The notes under the pieces were generated by a model. The model worked only from the letters and a program-made list of their open reading frames with translations. It had not been told where the DNA came from and made no database searches. Below, piece after piece: positions 1 through 6,938 of a DNA stretch of 64,000 nucleotides; the first letter of the stretch is position 1, and each line of letters opens with the position of its first letter. Position numbers and translations under genes: made by a program. The stretch comes from Cerasicoccus sp. TK19100 (GTDB lineage: Bacteria; Verrucomicrobiota; Verrucomicrobiia; Opitutales; Cerasicoccaceae): the NCBI RefSeq assembly GCF_027257155.1, contig NZ_JAPWDU010000008.1, positions 1 through 64,000 on the forward strand. Direction: 5' to 3'.

Positions 1-143
1 CAGCGGATTCGGCAATTGACGCTTGGCACAAAAACCGAAATACCATCGTAGTGTAATCAACTACGCCTCCCGCTGCCAGTCAGACAGCCCTGGCTTATCC
101 TGCAAACACGATGTCACCCAGTCATACATGTCGAATAAGTAAT

Positions 144-164
144 AGGGGACAAATCGTCCCCTTT
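144..164. repeat. Short stem-loop in the leader of cassette 1
   Basis: AGGGGAC, a 5-base loop, then GTCCCCT and a short T run. It could be a weak terminator or the tip of a REP-like element. Otherwise 1-251 holds no ORF I would call a gene. Confidence 0.5.
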
Positions 165-251
165 AGTAAGTATACATATTTCAACAGCATGTGCGACTTT
201 CACTCAGAAATAGGTGCACAAGGGCCACCATCGTCTCTTTACGCCATTCAC

Positions 252-277
252 TTATGCGACATAATTATGTCGCATAA
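252..277. promoter_or_regulatory. Perfect 26-bp palindrome upstream of the pentapeptide gene
   Basis: TTATGCGACATAA is followed directly by its exact reverse complement TTATGTCGCATAA, ending 19 bp before the ATG at 297. The spacing suits an operator or promoter element carried by the cassette. A recombinase site is an alternative. I do not recognise the motif with certainty. Confidence 0.6.
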
Positions 278-296
278 CTAATAGTTCACAAAGGAA

Positions 297-929
297 ATGG
301 ATAAGAAGAAAAGAAAGTTCCTCTCAAAGTGGTCTGCTTTATCTGACCGACAAGAGATACTTCACCTTGCAAGGGCGCATGGATTTGAACGCGATGGCAA
401 AGTAGTCATTGAAAATTGCTCCATCACTACCCAAAGAGAGGAAGTCGATCTCTCCGGCCACATCTTCAAAAATGTTTCCTTTGGTCACTCTCGATTCGTA
501 AACTGCAATGGAGAGGGATCTGTTTTTGACTCATGTAAGTTTTCCGGATCATGGATAGCTGCTGAGAAAGAAATTAAGTGCTCATGGGCTGGCGCTCAGT
601 TCGCGAACTGCGAGTTTGAATCCACATCTTTTGGTCCACGAACACTGATTTTAGAAGGAACGAGTTTCTCACGCTGTAAGCTAGTAGAGTGCAATTTCAG
701 GACGGGGAACCTTCCGAAGTCAGAATTCCTAGATTGCCATCTGGACTATACTACTTTTCGTCAAGCGATACTCGATGAATCCTCATTCGAAGGTTCTACT
801 CTTAATAAGGTGAGTTTCGAAAAGACAGAATTAATCAACATCGACTTCACGAACGCGATTTTCATCAACATGGACTTCTGGGGGCCACTAGACCTCTCTA
901 AATGCAAAGGAGCCAACAAGACGAGATAG
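297..929 (+). CDS. Pentapeptide-repeat protein (integron cassette 1)
   Basis: A 210-residue protein with no signal peptide. From about residue 40 it shows the A(D/N)LXX-like five-residue periodicity of pentapeptide-repeat proteins, for example the steps around FKNVSFGHSRF, FANCEFESTSF, LVECNFRTG and LINIDFTNAIF. The fold is a right-handed quadrilateral beta helix; some members (Qnr, MfpA) mimic DNA and protect gyrase, but no function can be assigned from the repeats alone. An AAGGA motif lies close to the ATG. The last codons (ANKTR, stop) are read from the attC site that follows, so the tail is not part of the fold. Codon and base use are AT-richer than in the core genes. Confidence 0.85.
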   Translation: MDKKKRKFLSKWSALSDRQEILHLARAHGFERDGKVVIENCSITTQREEVDLSGHIFKNVSFGHSRFVNCNGEGSVFDSCKFSGSWIAAEKEIKCSWAGAQFANCEFESTSFGPRTLILEGTSFSRCKLVECNFRTGNLPKSEFLDCHLDYTTFRQAILDESSFEGSTLNKVSFEKTELINIDFTNAIFINMDFWGPLDLSKCKGANKTR

Positions 930-990
930 CTGACCCTTCATTCCGCGCCTTGCGGCGCTCCATGACGGTCAGCTACTCTTAGCGTTAGGC
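911..990 (+). other. attC recombination site 1
   Basis: R'' AGCCAAC at 911-917; inner arms AGCTGACC and GGTCAGCT; central hairpin CGCC..GGCG; R' GTTAGGC at 984-990 with the recombination point after G984. Nearly identical to attC4. Confidence 0.9.
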
Positions 991-994
991 AGAA

Positions 995-1273
995 ATGAAG
1001 CGATCCAAATACGTCATCGCGGTCGCGCTGACCGTATATCTTGCGATATATACAGGATGCAGAGCCACTCATCGCCTAATTCATCGACGCTCTTGGGACA
1101 ACCGAGGCGCAAACCACCACTTAATCACTGCCGGCATGCCACCTGACGACGCACGGGACCCGGAAAGGTATTGGTCATGGAACGAAAGAATCGAGGCAGC
1201 ATTCACTCCCGTGATCGTGCTTGAGTCGTTATGCTGGAAGATTGCACAGCCAAACTATAAGCCAGGCGCCTGA
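995..1273 (+). CDS. Small predicted lipoprotein (integron cassette 2)
   Basis: A 92-residue ORF of unknown function that starts 5 bp after the cassette boundary. The N-terminus has two basic residues, a hydrophobic stretch and then YTGC at about residues 19-22, which suits a signal peptidase II lipobox, so the protein is probably exported and lipidated. The mature part is short and polar, with a RYWSWNERIEAAF segment, and I recognise no domain. The stop lies 22 bp before the next attC. A cassette this compact depends on an upstream promoter. Confidence 0.7.
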   Translation: MKRSKYVIAVALTVYLAIYTGCRATHRLIHRRSWDNRGANHHLITAGMPPDDARDPERYWSWNERIEAAFTPVIVLESLCWKIAQPNYKPGA

Positions 1274-1295
1274 CTTGAGAAATGAAACATACAGA

Positions 1296-1394
1296 GCCTA
1301 ACAACGCGATGGAGCCAATTCCGGTATCTGTCACAGTTCGTGCTTTCGCACGACCTGCGCCATCTACCTCCATGGCTCATCTTTGACGTTATCG
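1296..1394 (+). other. attC recombination site 2
   Basis: R'' GCCTAAC at 1296-1302, the exact complement of the cassette-2 boundary GTTAGGC at 984. Arms GATGGAGCCA and TGGCTCATC pair with one unpaired base, as attC sites typically do. R' GTTATCG at 1388-1394. Confidence 0.9.
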
Positions 1395-1395
1395 A

Positions 1396-1881
1396 ATGAG
1401 AAAGCCAATTGCCATCGCATCCATTGCAGTTGCCATCACAGCAGCGGGATTTCTAGGTGCCCTTTGGGAACGTAAAGCGAGAAGTGAATTTGTCTACGAG
1501 CAATGGCAGACCCTTTACGGATGGACAGATTCTGAGGGCATAGAATTCCAAAGCCTTATCGAGGATATTGAAGTCACACCGGAACAGGTTCGTGACGGAC
1601 TCAAGAATATGATCCAGCACAATAAGTCGATGAGCAGCATGATGGAGAACGATGAAAGCATGACTGCCATAGTGTGCCTGACTATCTTGGGTTTGCTTGA
1701 AGACGGCGACATCACTGAAGCTCGTACATTCTGTATCTCACGATTAGCTTACTATGCAAACTCACCTGTCTGGCCTGACTCCGAAATCTCTGATCAGCGT
1801 GAGAAAATCAAAGAAAAGATACTAGCCTTGGCAGAGAGCATACCCGACCTTAGAACTCAAATCGATAACCAGTCGGAGTAG
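1396..1881 (+). CDS. Membrane-anchored protein of unknown function (integron cassette 3)
   Basis: A 161-residue protein whose first 25 residues form a hydrophobic signal anchor (IAIASIAVAITAAGFLGALW). The rest is soluble, acidic and predicted helical. I recognise no family. The ATG lies one base after the attC2 R' box, so translation begins at the very edge of the cassette. The stop falls inside attC3. On the opposite strand a 66-codon ORF exists but looks like a shadow. Confidence 0.7.
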   Translation: MRKPIAIASIAVAITAAGFLGALWERKARSEFVYEQWQTLYGWTDSEGIEFQSLIEDIEVTPEQVRDGLKNMIQHNKSMSSMMENDESMTAIVCLTILGLLEDGDITEARTFCISRLAYYANSPVWPDSEISDQREKIKEKILALAESIPDLRTQIDNQSE

Positions 1882-1930
1882 GTGACGAAAAATGCTGGCG
1901 CATTTTCGCCACCTATCCTCAACGTTCGCT
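1863..1930 (+). other. attC recombination site 3
   Basis: R'' CGATAAC at 1863-1869, complementary to GTTATCG at 1388. Stem TAGGTG..CACCTA around a GAAAAATG..CATTTTC hairpin. R' GTTCGCT at 1924-1930. It overlaps the end of the cassette-3 gene. Confidence 0.9.
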
Positions 1931-1937
1931 ACAAAAC

Positions 1938-2462
1938 ATGAGCCTATTTAAAAACATATTTGGCAAGAAGGTTGCCGATCAAATCACTCCCAAGCGAGAT
2001 CGAGAATATAACGAGTATTTGGTCGAACGGGTCAAAGAGGTCGAAGAGCTCAACTCCAATCTATCTCAACAGTATGGATTAGGAAGCTATGAGCGCTGGG
2101 ACATAGACCAAGAAGTTGGAGATCTGCTATTTTCCAATGCTGGAGAAGTTCAGTTAAGCTGCAAAGTCGTGATTTTGGGATCATACTCTAGCGTATCGGA
2201 GACATGGATGTGGGGATGGGCAAACCCATCCCTTCTAGATCATCTCACTAAAGATACCGAAAGGTTAATTGAATATGGTGAACAGCACAATATCTCTGAT
2301 CTAACTGAACCTAAAACGGAAGCGACTGAAGATGAGGCATGGGCATTATCCGCCTTCGCGTGCAGAATCCTTGGGGGACGTGGGCTGTATCGAGGTCCCA
2401 CAGGAAATGGTTTTATCATCATGATGATTACTGAACTTACCAAAGCGAACAAGACGAGATAG
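1938..2462 (+). CDS. DUF6882-like protein (integron cassette 4)
   Basis: A 174-residue soluble protein with no signal peptide. The central part carries the order of conserved features I associate with DUF6882 proteins: LGSYSSVSETWMWGWANPS near the middle, then a helical segment and a GLYRGPTGNG turn close to the end. The function of that family is unknown to me. The C-terminus (KANKTR) is read through the attC site and matches the tail of the unrelated cassette-1 protein. The assignment to DUF6882 is from memory of the motif. Confidence 0.75.
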   Translation: MSLFKNIFGKKVADQITPKRDREYNEYLVERVKEVEELNSNLSQQYGLGSYERWDIDQEVGDLLFSNAGEVQLSCKVVILGSYSSVSETWMWGWANPSLLDHLTKDTERLIEYGEQHNISDLTEPKTEATEDEAWALSAFACRILGGRGLYRGPTGNGFIIMMITELTKANKTR

Positions 2463-2523
2463 CTGACCCTTCATTCTGCGCCTTTTGGCGCTCCATGACG
2501 GCCAGCTACTCTTAGCGTTAGTG
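2444..2523 (+). other. attC recombination site 4
   Basis: R'' AGCGAAC at 2444-2450, complementary to GTTCGCT at 1924. Inner arms AGCTGACC and GGCCAGCT. R' GTTAGTG at 2517-2523. It differs from attC1 at only a few positions. Confidence 0.9.
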
Positions 2524-2531
2524 TAATTCGT

Positions 2532-3098
2532 ATGAAATGCATACTACTGATAATTCTCTGTATATTATTCTCGGGCTGCACATCCAGAAGGGAACTCGGC
2601 ACGCGCGGAGATGCCACTCTTTATGAAGTTTCCTCCTTTCCCCCGATGGCTTATCCTTATGTTTTTGAATTTCCTACTATCTCCCTTGAAACCGAAAGTG
2701 AGACCATCTACATGATCGACGATGTAGGTGATATAGATTTTTGGCAGATTAAAATTGAAGTCACTTCGATGTCTCCCCTTGTGGAAGATGACAAAGCAAA
2801 GTTAAGTAAGCGCATTATAAGCGAATCGCCATTAATCGACTTCTCTCTGACTATAGAGGTGAATGATGCGCAAGGCGATGGATTGATAAAATGGAGCAAC
2901 TTACAATCAAATACGCAGTGGAGGAAGAGCGATCTTTGTCATGATGCCGGATATGAAGTCACTCAGATTCTTAACCTTCCAACCAATGCCAGCCAAATTA
3001 ATGGGTACGAATTCAAAATAAGGATTGAGAATGTTTCTGGCAGTAAAGATGACACTCTAAAGGTGATCGGTCTAGGATACCCAAGAGCTGAACACTAA
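2532..3098 (+). CDS. Predicted lipoprotein (integron cassette 5)
   Basis: A 188-residue protein with a short signal peptide and a clear lipobox (ILFSGC, Cys at about residue 16), so probably lipidated. The mature part alternates polar and hydrophobic residues like a beta sandwich (IKIEVTSMSP, FSLTIEVND, YEFKIRIENVSG). I recognise no domain. The stop codon TAA lies inside the R'' box of attC5, so the gene fills its cassette completely. Confidence 0.7.
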   Translation: MKCILLIILCILFSGCTSRRELGTRGDATLYEVSSFPPMAYPYVFEFPTISLETESETIYMIDDVGDIDFWQIKIEVTSMSPLVEDDKAKLSKRIISESPLIDFSLTIEVNDAQGDGLIKWSNLQSNTQWRKSDLCHDAGYEVTQILNLPTNASQINGYEFKIRIENVSGSKDDTLKVIGLGYPRAEH

Positions 3099-3149
3099 CA
3101 AATCTGGATAGGCGACGGCTCATAGCCGCGCCTACCTTCGACGTTCGGT
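3093..3149 (+). other. attC recombination site 5
   Basis: R'' CACTAAC at 3093-3099, complementary to GTTAGTG at 2517. Compact stem TAGGCGACGGC and GCCGCGCCTA. R' GTTCGGT at 3143-3149. Confidence 0.9.
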
Positions 3150-3399
3150 CAGTATCCCCTTCCCCAGCAACTCTTCGCGCCTTTGCGTGAGATCATTAGG
3201 CAGGAGTGGTTCACGCCAAGACCCGGAGACTCATAGGCCCTCACCACAGAAAAGGCATTCCCATCACACTGAAGAACTGCCATCAGCCTGACATGCAACT
3301 ACGAGGATTCCCGCTCCACGACCATGCAACCGCAACCAGCAACCGAACAAGACGGGATAGCTGACGAAATGCGTCCGCACCCTCAGCTACTTTCAACGA
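3144..3399 (+). mobile_element. ORF-less integron cassette 6
   Basis: About 255 bp between attC5 and attC6 with no credible gene; the best candidate is a 23-codon ORF that runs into the attC. It contains a degenerate inverted repeat: 3171-3191 (CTCTTCGCGCCTTTGCGTGAG) pairs imperfectly with 3210-3231, similar to repeats dispersed in many environmental bacterial genomes. It could encode a small RNA or act as a spacer. Confidence 0.75.
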
Positions 3400-3400
3400 G
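3342..3400 (+). other. attC recombination site 6 (last of the array)
   Basis: R'' ACCGAAC at 3342-3348, complementary to GTTCGGT at 3143. Inner arms GATAGCTGA and TCAGCTAC. The right end reads CAACGAGAG, so the usual GTT is lost: the array ends here and chromosomal sequence begins. Confidence 0.8.
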
Positions 3401-3423
3401 AGATCATTCCGCGTAGCGCTGGC

Positions 3424-4515
3424 CTACCAATTGCCCGTGCGGGCCCAGGTGCGATAATGAACGAACTGCTCCGTGTTTTTCCAACAGCTATCCACGTAGT
3501 TGTCTTCGATTTTTTCAAACAAAGCCTTTGCCATCTCCTGATCGTTGCCCAAGACCGCCACACGAGCGGCGCTGTTGAGAATGGTCAGTGAGTCCGGATA
3601 CTTCTCCAATAAAATTTCCAGGCCCTCTTTCGTTGGTGCCCACTGCGCGTCGGTTTCACGATAGATATTCCCATAGAAGCCGGCCATGCGAATGATAATC
3701 CGCGCGTACACCTCGCTGCCGAGGCCATCAGGGCGCTCGGACGTAATCTTAGCAAAACGCTCCCAGTCGCCCTCCTCGCCATGCCAACGCGGCAAGAGCG
3801 AATAGGCGCGGCTGACATCGTAGCCCCAATATTTCGGATAGCTAGCGTGCAGGTAGCTCATCAGCTTGCGGTAGTCGCCAGCGTCCCAGCCCTGCCCCAG
3901 CGCGATGCGCAGCATCACCGAGCCCCAGTAGGGGTCCAGGTTTTCCGAGTCCCACATTGGCGAAAGCACTTCATTGGCTTCCTGCAATCGGCTGCCAAAC
4001 TTGCGCCAACCTTCGTTCGTGACCGTGCTGGCGTAGCCCGACCCTCGCGCATGCCAGGCATATTCAGTGAGAAAATCGGCGTAGGCGATCCTGGCGGTGG
4101 TGGAGTCCGGTCGCTGCTCCATCCAACGCTCCAAGCGTCGCTTATCATGTAAAAACTGATCTTCACTACGGCCAAAGCGCTCGCCAATGCCGACGTAAAA
4201 CTGATGAATCTTCCACGAGCCGTTATCGAACACCTGCTTGCCTTCCGCCAACTCGCCCGCCTGCTGATCCAGCGCCTCGTAGTTTCCGTTTTCAAAAGAA
4301 CTGCGCACATCAGCGCGAAACAACCGCACCTCTTTCATGATCGGCCCCAATGTGGGCGTGAGCAAGGCGGCCTGTCGGCGTTCATCGGCATCGATGTGTT
4401 CGACCGGTCCTGGCCTAGTATCATCTGGTTTGATGAAGCCCTTAAAATCAAAGTCACAGCCAGCGGTCAAGAGAAGCGCCGAAGCCAGTAAGGGAATAGG
4501 AAGAAAACCTTTCAT
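3424..4515 (-). CDS. DUF4034-like lipoprotein
   Basis: About 363 residues if started at the ATG that opens MKGFLPIPLLASALLLTAGC; the longer ORF adds 14 residues before the signal peptide and is less likely. The lipobox TAGC marks a lipoprotein. The mature part is helical and follows a pattern I associate with DUF4034: an RSSFENGNYEALDQQAGEL segment, then W..(Q)RPDSTTARIAYADFL, an AWHARGSGYAS motif, and a C-terminal TPR-like region. The role is unknown. It is the first chromosomal gene after the cassette array, and it points into the array. Confidence 0.7.
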   Translation of the reverse strand: MKGFLPIPLLASALLLTAGCDFDFKGFIKPDDTRPGPVEHIDADERRQAALLTPTLGPIMKEVRLFRADVRSSFENGNYEALDQQAGELAEGKQVFDNGSWKIHQFYVGIGERFGRSEDQFLHDKRRLERWMEQRPDSTTARIAYADFLTEYAWHARGSGYASTVTNEGWRKFGSRLQEANEVLSPMWDSENLDPYWGSVMLRIALGQGWDAGDYRKLMSYLHASYPKYWGYDVSRAYSLLPRWHGEEGDWERFAKITSERPDGLGSEVYARIIIRMAGFYGNIYRETDAQWAPTKEGLEILLEKYPDSLTILNSAARVAVLGNDQEMAKALFEKIEDNYVDSCWKNTEQFVHYRTWARTGNW

Positions 4516-4699
4516 ATAATGAGAAGCATCTTGCACAACTATGGCGCTTGCAAGCATCAGTACTAGATTAATTGGTTTGGCTCTAGGCGATCAGAGCAAA
4601 AATTAGCGCCATAATCACGCGTTTTGTCCATACAATGACTTCAATTGACCTAATAAACGATCTAGCTTTCGGGAGAGCTCGTTTCCAATAATAATCTCC

Positions 4700-6049
4700 A
4701 TGCAAAAGCAAACCGTCCATGAGCCCGCAAGAGAAACCCCCGTCGTTGGAGATTTCGATCTTTGTGTGCTGGGTGGGTCGTGCACGGGCGTCTTTGCGGC
4801 GATTCGTGCGGCGCGGCTAGGGCTGTCCGTCGCGATCGTTGAAAAGATGGGCTGCTTTGGCGGCGTGGCAACGCTGTCACTGGTCAATGTCTGGCACACG
4901 CCGCTCGACGAAGCGTTCAAAACACGAATTTTTTCCGGACTGAGTCAGGAGATCATAGACCGCCTCAAGCAGCGCGACACGGTCAACGAAAACCTGGCCA
5001 ATGCCAGCGTCGCCTGGCGCTTCAACTCGAGTGAGATGCAGATCGAGCTGGACGAACTTATCATTGAGCACGGCATCACGCCTTGGCTCCATACTTCGTT
5101 TGTCGCGCCGGTCATTGAGAACGAGCAGTTAACCGGCGTCATTGTGGAAAACAAAAGTGGCCGCCAGGCAATCAAGGCGCGGTTCTTCATCGACGCCACC
5201 GGCGATGGCGACCTTTGCCAGCGACTCGGTTTGGAAACCTACATTGCCGCGCGCCGCCAGCCCTCAACCACCTGCGCCTCCTTCAGCAACTGGGATAAGC
5301 TACAAAACGAAACCGACTGGGGTGCCCTACTCCGTATGCACGGTGAAGAGTTTAACCTGCCGCAGGGCTTTGCATGGGGTGGCAAGGTTCCCGGCTCAGA
5401 CGTTTTCATGCTCGCAGGCACGCGCGTTTACGACAACTGCTCCGATGCCGAGGGCTTTACCCGCGCCGAGATTGAAGGCCGTCGTCAAGTCCGCGCGATC
5501 CACGACATTTTCCGTAAATACGCCAACGGCAACCAACTCGCCCTGCAGTCCCTACCCGCGCGCATCGGCATTCGCGAAACACGCCACGTGCGCTGCCTGC
5601 ACCAGCTAACCGGCGAGGAAGTGCTCCACGGCAAGCGCTTCGACGACGCCATTGCCAACGGCAGTTACCGCGTGGACATCCACCACGACAACAAACCCGG
5701 CCTCACCTTTCGCTATCTCGATGGTCGCGAAGTGTACGCCCGCCCCGGCTATCCGCAGGAGCAAGGCCGCTGGCGCGCTGAAACGCGCGACAACCCGACC
5801 TACTACCAGATCCCGTATCGCTCACTCGTGCCCCAGGGGCCGTTTGGCAACCTGCTTGCGGCCGGGCGCTTCATCGATGCCGACACCGAAGCCCACGGTG
5901 CCATCCGCGTCATGGTCAACATGAACCAAACCGGCGAAGCCGCCGGAGTGGCCGCCTACCTTGCTCTAAAGCATAAGCAATGCGCACGCGAAATCGACCC
6001 CGCCAAGATTCGTCGCGCGCTGGCCGACGGCGGCTCGATCATGCTTTAG
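4700..6049 (+). CDS. FAD-dependent oxidoreductase (paralogue A)
   Basis: A 449-residue protein of the FAD-dependent oxidoreductase family that includes PF12831. The N-terminal Rossmann motif is slightly altered (LCVLGGSCTGVFAAIRAA), followed by an acidic strand end (VAIVEK) and GCFGGVAT. The C-terminus has the second FAD contact, NLLAAGRFIDADTEAHG, and MNQTGEAAGVAA. The substrate is unknown; genes of this kind are common next to sugar and polysaccharide degradation genes in Verrucomicrobiota and Planctomycetota. It is paralogous to 8145-9404, and the two flank a deacetylase and an AraC regulator. It ends convergently with the regulator, with an 11-bp overlap. Confidence 0.85.
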   Translation: MQKQTVHEPARETPVVGDFDLCVLGGSCTGVFAAIRAARLGLSVAIVEKMGCFGGVATLSLVNVWHTPLDEAFKTRIFSGLSQEIIDRLKQRDTVNENLANASVAWRFNSSEMQIELDELIIEHGITPWLHTSFVAPVIENEQLTGVIVENKSGRQAIKARFFIDATGDGDLCQRLGLETYIAARRQPSTTCASFSNWDKLQNETDWGALLRMHGEEFNLPQGFAWGGKVPGSDVFMLAGTRVYDNCSDAEGFTRAEIEGRRQVRAIHDIFRKYANGNQLALQSLPARIGIRETRHVRCLHQLTGEEVLHGKRFDDAIANGSYRVDIHHDNKPGLTFRYLDGREVYARPGYPQEQGRWRAETRDNPTYYQIPYRSLVPQGPFGNLLAAGRFIDADTEAHGAIRVMVNMNQTGEAAGVAAYLALKHKQCAREIDPAKIRRALADGGSIML

Positions 6050-6872
6050 CGCGATCCTCGGTTGGCGACTTGCCCCAGAATTTTCGATACTGGCGCGAGA
6101 AAAACAACGGATCGTTAAACCCGCATTCCCCCGCAATTTCCTTCGCAGACAAGTGACTTTCATGCACCAGAAAACGCGCATGCCGCAGCCGGATTCGGTT
6201 GAGCCGTGTTTGCATATTCTCGCCATAAGCCAGTTGGAACTGTCGGCGAAAATAGTCCGGGCTCAGCACGAGTGTTGCGTAAAATTCCGCCAGCGCATCC
6301 GGCCGCGCAAAGTGCTCGCTCAGCCATTGCACCGCCCGGCGAATTTCCGGGTGCAGCGCCTCGGCAAACTGCGTGTTGGCAAACACCGAATCGTGCAACG
6401 CGCGAGCCGTGGGCCAAAAACGCCCAAGCATCCCCTTGAGCTCACCCTCCACTTGCAGCAGCGTTCGCGATTGCGCCGCGCCTTCATCCCGCGCAGTACG
6501 CATTCGGTCCATAGCCGCGCATTCCAAGTCCAAGCAGTCAACCGTGCGCCAAAACAAAGTCAGCGGGCTGGCGTCCAGATGCTTCAAGACAAAGTCGACG
6601 AAGTAAATCTCACAACCACGATTGGTGCGCCAGGTGCGGCGGACCCAGTTCGGCACAAGCAGTTGATTGCCTGCCGCCATGCGCTTGGTCTTCCCTTCAA
6701 CCGTGTAGTTCAGAGATCCGTCGACGATCAGGATCAACCGGTTCGACATCAGCACTTCGTCGCGAATGACGGTGCGTGGCCCATGCCAACGGCGATCAAT
6801 CTCGCGCACTTCAATAGGCATGCGCAGCATTGCAGCAATGAACTCATCTGGCGGTGTATGGTCCTGGCTCAT
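6039..6872 (-). CDS. AraC-family transcriptional regulator
   Basis: About 277 residues from the ATG at 6872; a GTG at 6899 would add nine residues, but that codon lies inside a terminator-like hairpin. The N-terminal half is a cupin-like sensor (LILIVDGSLNYTVEG, AGNQLLVPNWVRR). The last 90 residues form the double helix-turn-helix of AraC proteins, with SPDYFRRQFQLAYG in the first and SAKEIAGECGFNDPLFFSRQ in the second, then FWGKSP. It probably responds to a sugar and controls the neighbouring oxidoreductase and deacetylase genes. That link is inferred from position. Confidence 0.9.
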   Translation of the reverse strand: MSQDHTPPDEFIAAMLRMPIEVREIDRRWHGPRTVIRDEVLMSNRLILIVDGSLNYTVEGKTKRMAAGNQLLVPNWVRRTWRTNRGCEIYFVDFVLKHLDASPLTLFWRTVDCLDLECAAMDRMRTARDEGAAQSRTLLQVEGELKGMLGRFWPTARALHDSVFANTQFAEALHPEIRRAVQWLSEHFARPDALAEFYATLVLSPDYFRRQFQLAYGENMQTRLNRIRLRHARFLVHESHLSAKEIAGECGFNDPLFFSRQYRKFWGKSPTEDRAKA

Positions 6873-6877
6873 CCAAT

Positions 6878-6911
6878 AAAAAACGCGCAACGGTATCACC
6901 GATCACGCGTT
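6878..6911 (-). terminator. Hairpin with U-tract between deacetylase and araC-type gene
   Basis: On the minus strand AACGCG..CGGT..ACCG..CGCGTT is followed by a T run, ending 6 bp before the ATG at 6872. It would terminate deacetylase transcripts and may limit read-through into the regulator. Confidence 0.6.
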
Positions 6912-6938
6912 GAGTCACTATTGGATTTTTCTCGTGCT

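Larger units (their letters stand above)
1..3400 (+). mobile_element. Integron gene-cassette array (distal part, integrase not in window)
   Basis: Six short cassettes in one orientation, mostly one ORF each, separated by six attC-like sites (911-990, 1296-1394, 1863-1930, 2444-2523, 3093-3149, 3342-3400). In an integron the R'' heptamer of an attC is complementary to the heptamer at the 5' boundary of the same cassette. That holds exactly for five cassettes: GTTAGGC/GCCTAAC, GTTATCG/CGATAAC, GTTCGCT/AGCGAAC, GTTAGTG/CACTAAC, GTTCGGT/ACCGAAC. Cassette ORFs are AT-richer than the housekeeping genes that follow. Cassette orientation puts intI and attI to the left of the window. The first cassette's left boundary is uncertain, perhaps near 21-27 (CGCTTGGC, where GTTGGCT is expected). 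Confidence 0.93.

Noticed and set aside
1515-1715. 66-codon minus-strand ORF in cassette 3
   Set aside because: It lies wholly within the + strand gene and cassette genes run in the + orientation here.
3293-3364. 23-codon ORF in cassette 6
   Set aside because: Too short, no ribosome site, and it runs into the attC; nothing supports translation.
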